Of a stretch of DNA of 19,071 bases, positions 1 through 7,524 are shown piece after piece (the first letter of the stretch is position 1; each line of letters begins with the position of its first letter). The notes under the pieces are model-generated. The model searched no databases. It saw only the letters and a list, made by a program, of their open reading frames with translations, and had not been told where the DNA came from. The stretch is from an uncultured Propionibacteriaceae bacterium (GTDB lineage: Bacteria; Actinomycetota; Actinomycetes; Propionibacteriales; Propionibacteriaceae), in assembly GCA_947038745.1 (NCBI GenBank), contig CAMQXE010000001.1, positions 1-19,071 of the forward strand. Direction: 5' to 3'. Position numbers and translations under genes: made by a program.

Positions 1-202
1 TGCGAATGCACTTTTGCACACTGACAGCACGCTTCCAAGGTGCGGGCTCTTGTTGCGTAAAGTACGGCACCATTGGAACCATGCCTGCGACAACGAACAG
101 CAAGTTTGGATCGTTGTGCACCAGTGATGCGCTAGGGACAGCAGTGTGGTCGTGGCGAACGAAGAAGTCGATGTAGCGACGACGGATCTCAGAAGTCTTC
201 AT
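1..202 (-). CDS. alaS: Alanyl-tRNA synthetase, N-terminal part (runs off the window)
   Basis: Only the first 67 codons are present; the gene continues beyond position 1. The product charges tRNA-Ala with alanine in the cytoplasm (class II synthetase). The translation opens [14 protein letters not shown], then [19 protein letters not shown] and [10 protein letters not shown]. This is the diagnostic start of bacterial AlaRS: an amphipathic first helix followed by motif 1 of the catalytic core. The ATG at 202 is preceded by a GGTGG-type ribosome site about 5 nt upstream. It begins 13 nt after the rarA stop codon, so the two genes are probably co-transcribed and translationally close. The rarA-to-alaS order is common in actinobacteria. 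Identification is firm; nothing can be said about the editing or C-Ala domains, which lie outside. Confidence 0.95.
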   Translation of the reverse strand, partial: MKTSEIRRRYIDFFVRHDHTAVPSASLVHNDPNLLFVVAGMVPMVPYFTQQEPAPWKRAVSVQKCIR

Positions 203-215
203 AAGACCACCAAGA

Positions 216-1571
216 TTAGTGCTTTTTTCCCAACAATCTGGTGATCTCAGCAAGCGTGCTTGTCATTTGGGCTTCATTGCCATGGTTTGTGGGGTGAAAA
301 TAGCGATGTTGGACAAGCGAATCTGGCAGATATTGCTGGGCGGCAACACCAGTTGGAAGATCATGTGGATAGACGTAGGTTGTGCCATGTCCAAGGCTAC
401 GCGCGCCAGAGTAATGCGCATCGCGTAGATGGCGTGGAACCTCACCAGATTTTCCGGCGCGCACATCAGCGATGGCACTATCGATCGCGGTAATTACTGC
501 ATTGGATTTTGGTGCAAGAGCAGCCGCGATAGTGGCCTGGGCAAGGTTGATCCGGGCTTCTGGCATGCCAATGAGTTGAACCGCCTGCGCTGCAGCGACA
601 CAAGTTTGTAGCACAGATGGTGCAGCCATACCGATATCTTCGCTAGCACTGATAATCAGCCGACGTGCCACAAAGCGCGGGTCTTCCCCTGCTTCTAACA
701 TCCGAGCCAGATAGTGCAATGCAGCATCAACATCGGAGCCGCGAATTGACTTGATGAAGGCACTGATGACGTCATAGTGCTGGTCGCCAGCCCGGTCATA
801 ACGCACAACCGCCTTATCGACAGCAGACTCAACAGCACTGGCGTCAATGACGTTAGACCCGGTGGCTTGAGCACTTGCTGCCGCTTCTTCAAGAATCGTC
901 AATAACCGACGTGCATCCCCAGACGCGAACCGGATAACGTCGGCTTGGGCGTCGGCAGCAAGCTCAAAGCGGCTATCTAACCCATGTGGGTCGGTTAGTG
1001 CCCGAGTAACCAGTATTTGCAGATCAGCATCAGATAAGGGGCGTAATGTAAGCAAAGTTGATCGAGATAGCAGCGGGGCGATCACACTAAAACTTGGGTT
1101 CTCTGTGGTGGCTGCGATTAATGTCACAAGACGGTTTTCTACTGCTGGGAGCAAGACATCTTGCTGGGCTTTGGAAAACCTATGAACCTCATCGATGAAT
1201 AAGACAGTGCGCTCGCCCTTAGCGAGGCTTCGTCTGGCAATCTCTAGTTGTGTCCGTACCTCTTTCACACCAGCAGTTACAGCTGATATTTCGACGAATC
1301 TGGCGTGTGAACTATGGGCTGCTACGGAGGCAATCGTGGTTTTTCCGACGCCAGGAGGCCCCCAGAGAAATACCGACATCGGTTGGCCTTCGGCTAAGCG
1401 CCGCAGGGGCGAACCGGGTTTGAGTAAATGCTGCTGGCCAACAATGTCATCAATTGTGCGTGGCCGCAGCCTTACAGCAAGCGGAAGATCGCCATGATCT
1501 GCTCCTTGGAGCGTTCCAGCTAACCCGGCTGATACGGGCTGCTCATACTCACCAAAGAGATCTTCACTCAT
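216..1571 (-). CDS. rarA: Replication-associated recombination protein A (RarA/MgsA AAA+ ATPase)
   Basis: A 451-residue clamp-loader-like AAA+ ATPase of the RarA/MgsA/WRNIP1 family, which acts at stalled replication forks. Visible features are the conserved entry [20 protein letters not shown] (about 31-50), Walker A GPPGVGKT (71-78), Walker [10 protein letters not shown] (D127, E128), a sensor-1 stretch [13 protein letters not shown], a Ser-Arg arginine-finger region (LSRSTLLTL), and the C-terminal oligomerisation domain with the family phrase [20 protein letters not shown]. Length is normal for the family and no key residue is missing. The ATG at 1571 is supported by TAGGAT six bases upstream, which could be a -10 box of a leaderless transcript or a weak AGGA ribosome site. 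Upstream lies a small membrane-protein gene (48-nt gap); downstream is alaS. Confidence 0.97.
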   Translation of the reverse strand: MSEDLFGEYEQPVSAGLAGTLQGADHGDLPLAVRLRPRTIDDIVGQQHLLKPGSPLRRLAEGQPMSVFLWGPPGVGKTTIASVAAHSSHARFVEISAVTAGVKEVRTQLEIARRSLAKGERTVLFIDEVHRFSKAQQDVLLPAVENRLVTLIAATTENPSFSVIAPLLSRSTLLTLRPLSDADLQILVTRALTDPHGLDSRFELAADAQADVIRFASGDARRLLTILEEAAASAQATGSNVIDASAVESAVDKAVVRYDRAGDQHYDVISAFIKSIRGSDVDAALHYLARMLEAGEDPRFVARRLIISASEDIGMAAPSVLQTCVAAAQAVQLIGMPEARINLAQATIAAALAPKSNAVITAIDSAIADVRAGKSGEVPRHLRDAHYSGARSLGHGTTYVYPHDLPTGVAAQQYLPDSLVQHRYFHPTNHGNEAQMTSTLAEITRLLGKKH

Positions 1572-1577
1572 AGTTTT

Positions 1578-1583
1578 ATCCTA
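1578..1583 (-). promoter_or_regulatory. Candidate -10 box (TAGGAT) directly before rarA
   Basis: On the - strand TAGGAT is followed by AAAACT and then the rarA ATG, so the hexamer occupies -12 to -7 relative to the A of ATG. That is the geometry of a sigma-70-type -10 element for a leaderless mRNA, which is common in actinobacteria. No good -35 is visible (an AGTCAG-like hexamer about 17 nt upstream matches poorly). The same bases contain AGGA, so it may instead be a ribosome site. See the matching elements before ruvC and the lipoprotein hydrolase. Confidence 0.4.
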
Positions 1584-1619
1584 GGCTGGAATCGAGGGTG
1601 CTGACTGAGGGCTATCTGA

Positions 1620-2258
1620 TCATGAATCTGTGGTGCGTTGTGGCTGATCAGGCTGAACTACTAGGTCACCATCGCCATACCAATCGCGTGACGTGCTGAG
1701 TAATACTGCCAAGAGACACGCTATGACTAATGACACCAACACCACCGTCGGCCACGGGCTATTACCCATAGATAAGGCTGGATCGACTGCCTGATCGGTA
1801 GGGATAAAACTTCGATCATTGGGGATCCGAAACGGTAAAGCGACACATTCGATAGCAGCTATTGACGAGATAACTAGTAGCGTCACGATGGTCCACCTTT
1901 TGCCATGCCACGCCAAAGCTAAAGCCAAGATGATGAAAGCGATACCGATAACCCGGGCTTCCCAGACCATTGACCAAACCAACGCTGGTGCGGCAAAACT
2001 TGTGGGGTCAAGCGAGTGAGCAAAAAACTGGGCGGCACCACCAATAGCGACAAAGATTGCGACTGCGGCTGTGACGCTCCACGGCCGCCGGGCACGCCAT
2101 TGGGCTGGTGTTTCAATGATCGTGGGAACAGGCTGATGAAAGTTATAGCGCTCTACTTCAGGCTGAATGGTGAGCGCTGAGGCAGTTTCATCTCTGCTAG
2201 GTGGTGTAGCCGACGATGAGATCGAGGATGGCACGCTCTCGCTCGTGGTATTCGACAT
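1620..2258 (-). CDS. Hypothetical membrane protein, four predicted TM helices
   Basis: I do not recognise a family. The 212-residue product has a Ser/Thr/Pro-rich cytoplasmic-looking N-terminus (1-58), an RARRPW positive patch, and four hydrophobic segments at about 60-80, 92-117, 122-142 and 170-188. It ends in a short polar tail with DGDLVVQPDQPQ. An upstream in-frame ATG at 2306 would add 16 residues but has no ribosome site. The ATG at 2258 has GAGTGAGG about 6 nt before it and is preferred. TAGGCT at 2284-2289, a TANNNT hexamer, would place a transcription start roughly 20 nt upstream, just downstream of the aspS terminator. It could therefore head a unit running into rarA and alaS; no terminator is visible before rarA. 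A role in replication repair is not implied by the sequence. Confidence 0.75.
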   Translation of the reverse strand: MSNTTSESVPSSISSSATPPSRDETASALTIQPEVERYNFHQPVPTIIETPAQWRARRPWSVTAAVAIFVAIGGAAQFFAHSLDPTSFAAPALVWSMVWEARVIGIAFIILALALAWHGKRWTIVTLLVISSIAAIECVALPFRIPNDRSFIPTDQAVDPALSMGNSPWPTVVLVSLVIACLLAVLLSTSRDWYGDGDLVVQPDQPQRTTDS

Positions 2259-2323
2259 GGGAAGCCTCACTCTCCTGCTCGAAAGCCTAGCAATATATGG
2301 CGTCATGACGGGTACTGGATAAA

Positions 2324-2365
2324 CGCTGTGTGGGGGCCGTGACTAATCACGACCCCCACACAGCG
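2324..2365 (-). terminator. Intrinsic terminator of aspS
   Basis: Inverted repeat with arms 2324-2342 and 2347-2365 and a 4-nt loop. Eighteen of 19 positions are Watson-Crick; the remaining pair (2337/2352) is C-A in a + strand transcript but U-G in the - strand transcript. The stem is therefore fully paired only in the aspS direction. On the - strand it is followed by TTTAT, a short U tract. It starts 6 nt after the aspS stop codon. Confidence 0.88.
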
Positions 2366-2370
2366 ATAAC

Positions 2371-4173
2371 TTATGCCGATGCAGGCTGTTCTGCAGGCTT
2401 CTTCTCTGCCGGTTTGGCATCAACGCCAGCTTCACGACGCTGCTGCACCGTGATTGGGGCTGGTGCCTCAGTCAGGGGATCGAAACCGCCACCTGATTTG
2501 GGGAATGCGATGACGTCGCGGATAGTGTCGAAACCACCCAGCAACATCACCAACCGATCAAGGCCCCAGGCGATGCCGCCATGTGGCGGTGCACCGTACT
2601 GGAACGCATCAAGGAGGAAGCCAAACTTTTCTTGGGCCTCTTCTTCGGTCAAGCCCATCACCTTGAATACTCGTTCCTGAACCGAACGCTGATGGATACG
2701 GATAGAACCGCCACCAACCTCAACGCCGTTGCAGACAAAGTCGTATCCATAAGACAAAGCAGATCCAGGATCGGTGTCGAAAGTATCGAGGCATTCTGGC
2801 TTTGGCGAGGTGAAAGCGTGGTGAACAGCGGTCCACGATCCTGCACCCATAGCGACGTCGCCTTCGGCCTTTGCTTCCGAGGCAGCCTTGAACATGGGAG
2901 CATCAACAACCCAGACAAAGGCCCAGGAGTTCTCCGGGATCAAGTTGCAGCGCTTACCGATCTCAAGACGAGCGGCGCCGAGAAGCTCTTGGGAGCCCTT
3001 ACGGGCGCCAGCAGCAAAGAACAAGCAATCGCCAGGATTTGCGCCAGTGGCGGCAACAACAGCGGCCTTCTCATCGTCGGAGATGTTCTTGGCAACTGGG
3101 CCAGCGAGCGTGCCATCATCAGCAATAGTGATGTAGGCGAGGCCCTTAGCACCCCGCTGCTTTGCCCATTCTTGCCACGCATCGAAAGTACGACGTGGCT
3201 GAGCTGCGCCACCAGGCATGACCACAGCACCGACATACTCATTCTGGAAGACCCGGAACTCTGTATTGGCGAAGACTTCAGTGACCTCTTTGATGGGGTT
3301 AGCGAAGCGAAGATCAGGCTTATCAGAACCGTAGTTATCCATAGCGTCATGCCAGCTCATTCGCGGCATTGGCTTGGGAATCTCGACGTCGATAAGTTTC
3401 CATACCTCGCCCATTACAGTTTCTGCCAAAGTCAAAACGTCTTCTTGGTCGCAGAACGACATCTCAACGTCGATTTGGGTGAACTCTGGCTGGCGATCTG
3501 CGCGGAAATCCTCATCGCGGTAACAGCGCGCAATTTGGTAGTAACGCTCCATGCCAGCAACCATGAGCAGCTGCTTGAACAGCTGAGGGCTCTGCGGCAA
3601 GGCATACCAAGATCCTGGGTGCAGACGGGCCGGAACAATGAAGTCGCGAGCACCTTCAGGGGTGGAGCGCGTCATCGTCGGAGTTTCGATGTCATAGAAA
3701 TTATGACGATCAAGAGTGTGACGAATAGTGCTCGTAACCTGGCTACGCAAGACAAGGGCATTGTGCTGAGCCGGACGGCGTAAATCGAGGTAGCGGAACC
3801 GTAGGCGAGCATCTTCACCAACACCAGAATGTTCATCAATCTGGAACGGGAGCGGTGCTGCTGCGTTGAGAATGGTCAGCTCACGAATGGCGACCTCAAC
3901 CTCACCAGTAGGGATATTTGGGTTAATATTTTCTGCATCACGAGCATCTACTAGGCCTTTAACCTGGATACAAAACTCATTACGCAGTTCGTGAATACCT
4001 TGAGATTGTAGGTATTCATCGCGAATGACGATCTGGCAAATGCCCGAGGCATCTCGTAGATCAATGAAAGCTACACCACCGTGATCGCGACGACGCGCAA
4101 CCCAACCGGCCAACGTGATTTCTTGTCCTACATGTTCCTTGCGGAGCGTGCCAGCTTCATGGGTTCGCAGCAT
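2371..4173 (-). CDS. aspS: Aspartyl-tRNA synthetase (bacterial type)
   Basis: The 600-residue class IIb synthetase charges tRNA-Asp and, in non-discriminating versions, also tRNA-Asn. The order is: N-terminal OB anticodon-binding domain (1-105) with [11 protein letters not shown] and FIDLRDASG; motif 1 region FRYLDLRRP; motif 2 region with [20 protein letters not shown] and [10 protein letters not shown]; the bacterial GAD insertion domain around 300-430; and motif 3 [11 protein letters not shown] followed by [10 protein letters not shown] lysine/alanine-rich tail ([15 protein letters not shown]) extends the C-terminus. The ATG at 4173 has AAAGGA about 8 nt upstream. Residue 31 is His, as in non-discriminating enzymes, whereas the later anticodon-loop contact region reads [10 protein letters not shown], so tRNA specificity is unclear. 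The gene is divergent from a lipoprotein gene and ends at a strong hairpin. Confidence 0.98.
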   Translation of the reverse strand: MLRTHEAGTLRKEHVGQEITLAGWVARRRDHGGVAFIDLRDASGICQIVIRDEYLQSQGIHELRNEFCIQVKGLVDARDAENINPNIPTGEVEVAIRELTILNAAAPLPFQIDEHSGVGEDARLRFRYLDLRRPAQHNALVLRSQVTSTIRHTLDRHNFYDIETPTMTRSTPEGARDFIVPARLHPGSWYALPQSPQLFKQLLMVAGMERYYQIARCYRDEDFRADRQPEFTQIDVEMSFCDQEDVLTLAETVMGEVWKLIDVEIPKPMPRMSWHDAMDNYGSDKPDLRFANPIKEVTEVFANTEFRVFQNEYVGAVVMPGGAAQPRRTFDAWQEWAKQRGAKGLAYITIADDGTLAGPVAKNISDDEKAAVVAATGANPGDCLFFAAGARKGSQELLGAARLEIGKRCNLIPENSWAFVWVVDAPMFKAASEAKAEGDVAMGAGSWTAVHHAFTSPKPECLDTFDTDPGSALSYGYDFVCNGVEVGGGSIRIHQRSVQERVFKVMGLTEEEAQEKFGFLLDAFQYGAPPHGGIAWGLDRLVMLLGGFDTIRDVIAFPKSGGGFDPLTEAPAPITVQQRREAGVDAKPAEKKPAEQPASA

Positions 4174-4257
4174 CGCCGTATTCCTTTCTTTTGCCCCTAC
4201 ATAGACAGTGCAGGGCGCGACTAAGACGTAAGGCTCTAGCTTATCTCAGACCGCTGT

Positions 4258-4285
4258 TTGCCGCTGGCGCGTCCCGCTCTAGGAT
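4258..4285 (+). promoter_or_regulatory. Promoter of the lipoprotein hydrolase gene (TTGCCG-16-TAGGAT)
   Basis: TTGCCG at 4258-4263 matches four of six -35 consensus bases. It is separated by 16 nt from TAGGAT at 4280-4285, which fits the actinobacterial TANNNT -10. The start ATG follows after six bases (GACTAA), so transcription would begin at or next to the start codon. AGGA within the box could also serve as a ribosome site if the true promoter lies elsewhere in the 118-bp gap shared with aspS. This is the best of the candidate promoters seen here. Confidence 0.5.
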
Positions 4286-4291
4286 GACTAA

Positions 4292-5485
4292 ATGGTTCGA
4301 TCATGGCGACGTCTGGCGGCGATGTGTAGCGCTCTTGCTCTTGCTCTTGTGGGGTGTGCGGGTAGCGTTACCCCGACACCCAGCCCAGATGTCGTCTCCA
4401 CTACGCCTGCTCGGGCTATCTCGGTACCGACTACAGCGATATCTTCTCCCAAATCGGTACCGACGATATCGCGACCAAAGCTCCAAGCCAAGCTCGATCA
4501 GGCACGTCAAGATTGCCAGATCCCGGGCGTAGTCTTAGCGCTACGTACTCCGCAAGGGACATGGACTGGTACTTCTGGAACGGCTCTTGAAGGCAGTCTC
4601 GTTCCAATTGATCCAGACACTACTACTCGGATCGGTAGCGTTACTAAGACTTTTACTGCCACCGTGTTGCTGCAACTCGCAGACGAGGGGGTGCTCTCTT
4701 TGGATACCCCAGTAGGAACATATTTTCCTCACGTCCCAAATGCCGCAGCTACATTACGTCAGCTTGCACTCATGCTTTACGGTGTTGCTTCATTCGATGG
4801 AACTGAAGACTTCTCGAACGCTTACGAAGCTAACCCCACTTTGAACCGCAGCGAATCTGATCTCATCGCTGAGATCAACAAACAAACCCCGATTGCGCGA
4901 CCTGGGGAATTGTTCCTCTACAGCAACTCGGCATATGTCCTCCTGGGCGCGGTCATCGAAAAAGTGACTCACCAGCCGTTAGCTGAACTCATTAAGGAGC
5001 GCATCACTGCTCCAATGGGCATGACTAAGACCAGCTACCCCAGCTCCATGACCCTTGCTGAACCAGCACTCCATGGCATGCTCATCAGCAATGACAAAAA
5101 AATTGCAGATATCAGCGAATGGTCTACGTCAATATATGGCCCTGCAGGAATGATGACCAGCTCGGTGAACGACATGCTTACCTGGGCGCAAGCGCTAGGA
5201 ACCGGACATGGCATTCTGAGCCAATCGGCACAACGATCCCGTCTTGATTCAGTTCAGCACAACATCCCCGGTTATCTCCCCGCATTTGGTTACGGGCTAG
5301 GACTCATGACGCGCGATACCTGGGTCGGCCATGAAGGTTTGGTCTATGGCTACTCCACCTGGGTGGCCTACAACCCGACGACACAGACTAGTGTGGTGAT
5401 TTTTGCAAATACCAGTAACTTCTGTGGATTGTCTGGCTCCCCTGCTGCTGCTGTTCGTAACTTCGTGGAGTCAGAACTGCACTAG
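4292..5485 (+). CDS. Lipoprotein serine hydrolase, beta-lactamase class C / D-alanyl-D-alanine carboxypeptidase-like
   Basis: A 397-residue exported member of the serine beta-lactamase-like superfamily (Pfam Beta-lactamase, S12-type peptidases). The N-terminus MVRSWRRLAA has arginines followed by a hydrophobic core and the lipobox LVGC with Cys22, indicating lipidation and anchoring outside the membrane. Residues 25-60 form a Thr/Ser/Pro spacer. The active-site serine motif is SVTK (116-119), the second motif YSN (210-212), and the third motif is probably HEG (347-349, in WVGHEGL). These fit a penicillin-interacting hydrolase; the substrate (peptidoglycan peptide, ester or beta-lactam) cannot be told. 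It is the only + strand gene between aspS and hisS. Its stop codon overlaps the hisS stop within a shared CTAG, leaving no room for a terminator between them. Confidence 0.88.
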   Translation: MVRSWRRLAAMCSALALALVGCAGSVTPTPSPDVVSTTPARAISVPTTAISSPKSVPTISRPKLQAKLDQARQDCQIPGVVLALRTPQGTWTGTSGTALEGSLVPIDPDTTTRIGSVTKTFTATVLLQLADEGVLSLDTPVGTYFPHVPNAAATLRQLALMLYGVASFDGTEDFSNAYEANPTLNRSESDLIAEINKQTPIARPGELFLYSNSAYVLLGAVIEKVTHQPLAELIKERITAPMGMTKTSYPSSMTLAEPALHGMLISNDKKIADISEWSTSIYGPAGMMTSSVNDMLTWAQALGTGHGILSQSAQRSRLDSVQHNIPGYLPAFGYGLGLMTRDTWVGHEGLVYGYSTWVAYNPTTQTSVVIFANTSNFCGLSGSPAAAVRNFVESELH

Positions 5486-6813
5486 TGTGCTGTCACGACC
5501 TGGGCATGCAGATCGGCTGCTGCCGGTGCCCACTGGTGAGCATCAGCCTCATCTTGTTGCCCAGTCCGGATATCTTTTACCGAGCCAGAAATACCGTCAA
5601 ACCAGACGTAAGGGATGCCCCGCTTATCTGCATAGGCGATCTGCTTGCCGAACTTGGACGCCTTCGGCGCTACTTCGCAGGCAATGCCACGAGCCCGTAG
5701 TGCAGCAGCAACCCCATTAGCCTGAGTACGATTTTCGTCGTCTGTTACCGCAACTAGAACAGCAGAAGGCACACAACGGGTAGCCGTCAGCTTGTTCTTG
5801 GTCAGTAGCGGCGCCAAGATACGGGTCAAACCAAGTGAGATTCCCACACCAGGATAAGTTCGCTTCCCATCGGTAGCGAGGGCGTCATAGCGGCCACCAG
5901 CACAGATCGCGCCAAGTGATTCCATCCCGATGAGTTCGGTCTCCATCACCGTGCCGGTGTAGTAATCCAGACCGCGAGAAATACGCAAATCAGCTACGAC
6001 TCGGCCAGGGAACTCTTGCGCTGCTGCACCAATGACAGTGCATAACTCGTTGAGGCCTTGCTCTAGCTGTTCGTGCTTTAACCCCAGCGCTCTAACCTGT
6101 GTGCGTAGCTGTTCAGGGTCATCGGTACGAATCAATGCCATAGCCAAGATGTGATCAATCTGGGCGGCTGTTGTTTCGAGCTTAGCCAGCTCAGCGCGTA
6201 CCCCAGCCTCACCGATTTTATCGATCTTATCGACGGTCTGCACGATCTTCATCGTGTCCTCAATGCCTAAAGCGGCATAGAAGCCCATGGCCAGTTTGCG
6301 GTTATTGACCCGCATCAAACATGGCGCAATACCGACTTCACGGTGAAGCCGCTCAAACGTCGCCAAAAGTACGAGGATAACCTCAAGATCATGGTGTTGG
6401 GCCAGCTCATTCTCGCCAATAACGTCAATATCGGCTTGCAAGAACTCGCGGTAACGACCTTCTTGTGGACGCTCTCCGCGCCAGACTTTCTGAATCTGGT
6501 AGCGCCGGAAAGGAAAGTTCAAATGCCCTGAGTTTTCCAAGACATAACGAGCAAAAGGAACCGTCAGATCAAAGTGGAGGCCAAGATCTGCCGCATCATG
6601 AGGATCAGCGTGGAGACGCTTGACGGTGTAGACCTCTTTTGTGATCTCGCCTTTACGCGAAAGTTCCTCAATGGTCTCGACTGCGCGCGTTTCGATACGG
6701 GCAAAACCATGAAGTTCGTAGGTATCGCGCACAATGTCGATAACGCGTTGCTCGACAAGTGCCTGCTCGGGTAGGAATTCGGGGAAACCAGACAGTGGCT
6801 TAGGGCGGCTCAC
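5482..6813 (-). CDS. hisS: Histidyl-tRNA synthetase
   Basis: A 443-residue class IIa synthetase that charges tRNA-His. Visible landmarks are the N-terminal GFPEFLPEQALVEQRVID, HFDLTVPFARYV (motif 1 side, about 80-91), motif 2 FRRYQIQKVWRGERPQEGRY (102-121) with FLQADIDVIG, and the histidine-A motif RGLDYYTG (280-287). CAGGRYD (304-310) and GVGISLGLTRI (motif 3) follow, and the C-terminal anticodon-binding domain includes VLVAVTDDENR. Length and motifs are normal. The start is GTG at 6813 with a GAAAGAA purine run upstream that lies over the end of the MBL gene, 12 nt away. This suggests co-transcription with the MBL gene, an order also seen in mycobacteria. The 3' end meets the lipoprotein gene tail-to-tail. 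Confidence 0.98.
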   Translation of the reverse strand: MSRPKPLSGFPEFLPEQALVEQRVIDIVRDTYELHGFARIETRAVETIEELSRKGEITKEVYTVKRLHADPHDAADLGLHFDLTVPFARYVLENSGHLNFPFRRYQIQKVWRGERPQEGRYREFLQADIDVIGENELAQHHDLEVILVLLATFERLHREVGIAPCLMRVNNRKLAMGFYAALGIEDTMKIVQTVDKIDKIGEAGVRAELAKLETTAAQIDHILAMALIRTDDPEQLRTQVRALGLKHEQLEQGLNELCTVIGAAAQEFPGRVVADLRISRGLDYYTGTVMETELIGMESLGAICAGGRYDALATDGKRTYPGVGISLGLTRILAPLLTKNKLTATRCVPSAVLVAVTDDENRTQANGVAAALRARGIACEVAPKASKFGKQIAYADKRGIPYVWFDGISGSVKDIRTGQQDEADAHQWAPAAADLHAQVVTAH

Positions 6814-6825
6814 AGTATTTTTCTT

Positions 6826-7494
6826 TCAGCGCAGGTACGGGTTAGTCGCTAGTTCGTGCTTGATCGTGGTGTGTGTCCCATGTCCGGGAAATACGCGAAG
6901 CTCAGGATCAAGCGTGCGTACGACGTCTCGCAACGTTGCCTGCATCGCCTGATGATCTCCACCACGAAGATCTGTTCGTCCGATTGCACCGGCAAACAAA
7001 ACGTCGCCTGAGAAGCATAGTTCTTCACCAGTCTCTGTGGTGACCATGATCAGAGTTGAACCTTCACTATGACCTGGGGCAGGAATCGTCCGTACCGAGA
7101 TACCAGCAAAGACACCAGATTCTGGCAACGGCTTGGTGGGAGCACCGTCGAAGGGATCAAAATCGGAAAGCGCTTGTAACGGGATAGACCACATCGATTC
7201 ATACCAGCGTTCTGGGTCAGTCACCATTGCTTCATCAGCTGGAGCGAGATAGAAGGGAACCTGCCATTGCGAGGCGAAGCGTCCTGAATCCCAGACATGG
7301 TCAAAATGGCCATGGGTCAGAAGGCCAGCAACGATGTGGAGATTTTCTTTTTCCACAATAGGTTGGACTGCGGCAAAGGAGCCTGGACCAGCGTCGATAA
7401 GGATCGCCTCACGCACTGCAGACCGGTCGTCATCGGGGGCGATTAGATAACAATTCGATTGCCAGGGACTCACTGGACAAGACGCGATGAACAC
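6826..7494 (-). CDS. MBL-fold metallohydrolase (glyoxalase II-like)
   Basis: A metallo-beta-lactamase-fold hydrolase of the glyoxalase II/Rv2581c group, which binds two metal ions. The substrate in actinobacteria is not established. Signatures in order are FIASCPVSPWQSNCYLIA at the N-terminus, DAGPGS, the metal motif THGHFDHVWD, PAPGHSEGST, SGDVLFAGAIGRTDLRGG and PGHGTHTT at the C-terminus. I chose the GTG at 7494 (222 residues) because the family normally begins just before this first strand, and because TAAGCT lies seven bases upstream as a possible -10. An in-frame TTG at 7515 would add seven residues but has no ribosome site. It precedes hisS by 12 nt and is divergent from the DUF349 gene. 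Confidence 0.9.
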   Translation of the reverse strand: MFIASCPVSPWQSNCYLIAPDDDRSAVREAILIDAGPGSFAAVQPIVEKENLHIVAGLLTHGHFDHVWDSGRFASQWQVPFYLAPADEAMVTDPERWYESMWSIPLQALSDFDPFDGAPTKPLPESGVFAGISVRTIPAPGHSEGSTLIMVTTETGEELCFSGDVLFAGAIGRTDLRGGDHQAMQATLRDVVRTLDPELRVFPGHGTHTTIKHELATNPYLR

Positions 7495-7524
7495 AAATGA
7501 CAGCTTATCAGGCAAGATAGACCT
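7495..7524. promoter_or_regulatory. 30-bp divergent start region between the MBL and DUF349 genes
   Basis: The whole intergenic space between the GTG at 7494 (- strand) and the ATG at 7525 (+ strand) is 30 bp. On the - strand TAAGCT (7502-7507) sits 7 nt before the GTG. On the + strand CAAGAT (7513-7518) sits 6 nt before the ATG. Neither gene has a recognisable Shine-Dalgarno site. The simplest reading is two back-to-back promoters giving leaderless mRNAs, with each -35 region lying inside the opposite gene. No convincing -35 was found for either, so this remains an inference. Confidence 0.4.

Noticed and set aside
2259..2306. Upstream ATG at 2306 as start of the membrane protein
   Set aside because: No ribosome site before it, and the bases overlap the probable promoter region. 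The ATG at 2258 has GAGTGAGG at good spacing.
2581..3783. Long (400-codon) open frame on the + strand
   Set aside because: It lies entirely antisense to aspS, has no ribosome site, and its translation shows no domain pattern. It is a by-product of aspS codon use.
4174..4291. T-box or other leader riboswitch upstream of aspS
   Set aside because: No T-box sequence or long leader structure is seen in the 118-bp gap; only a few 4-5 bp complementarities.
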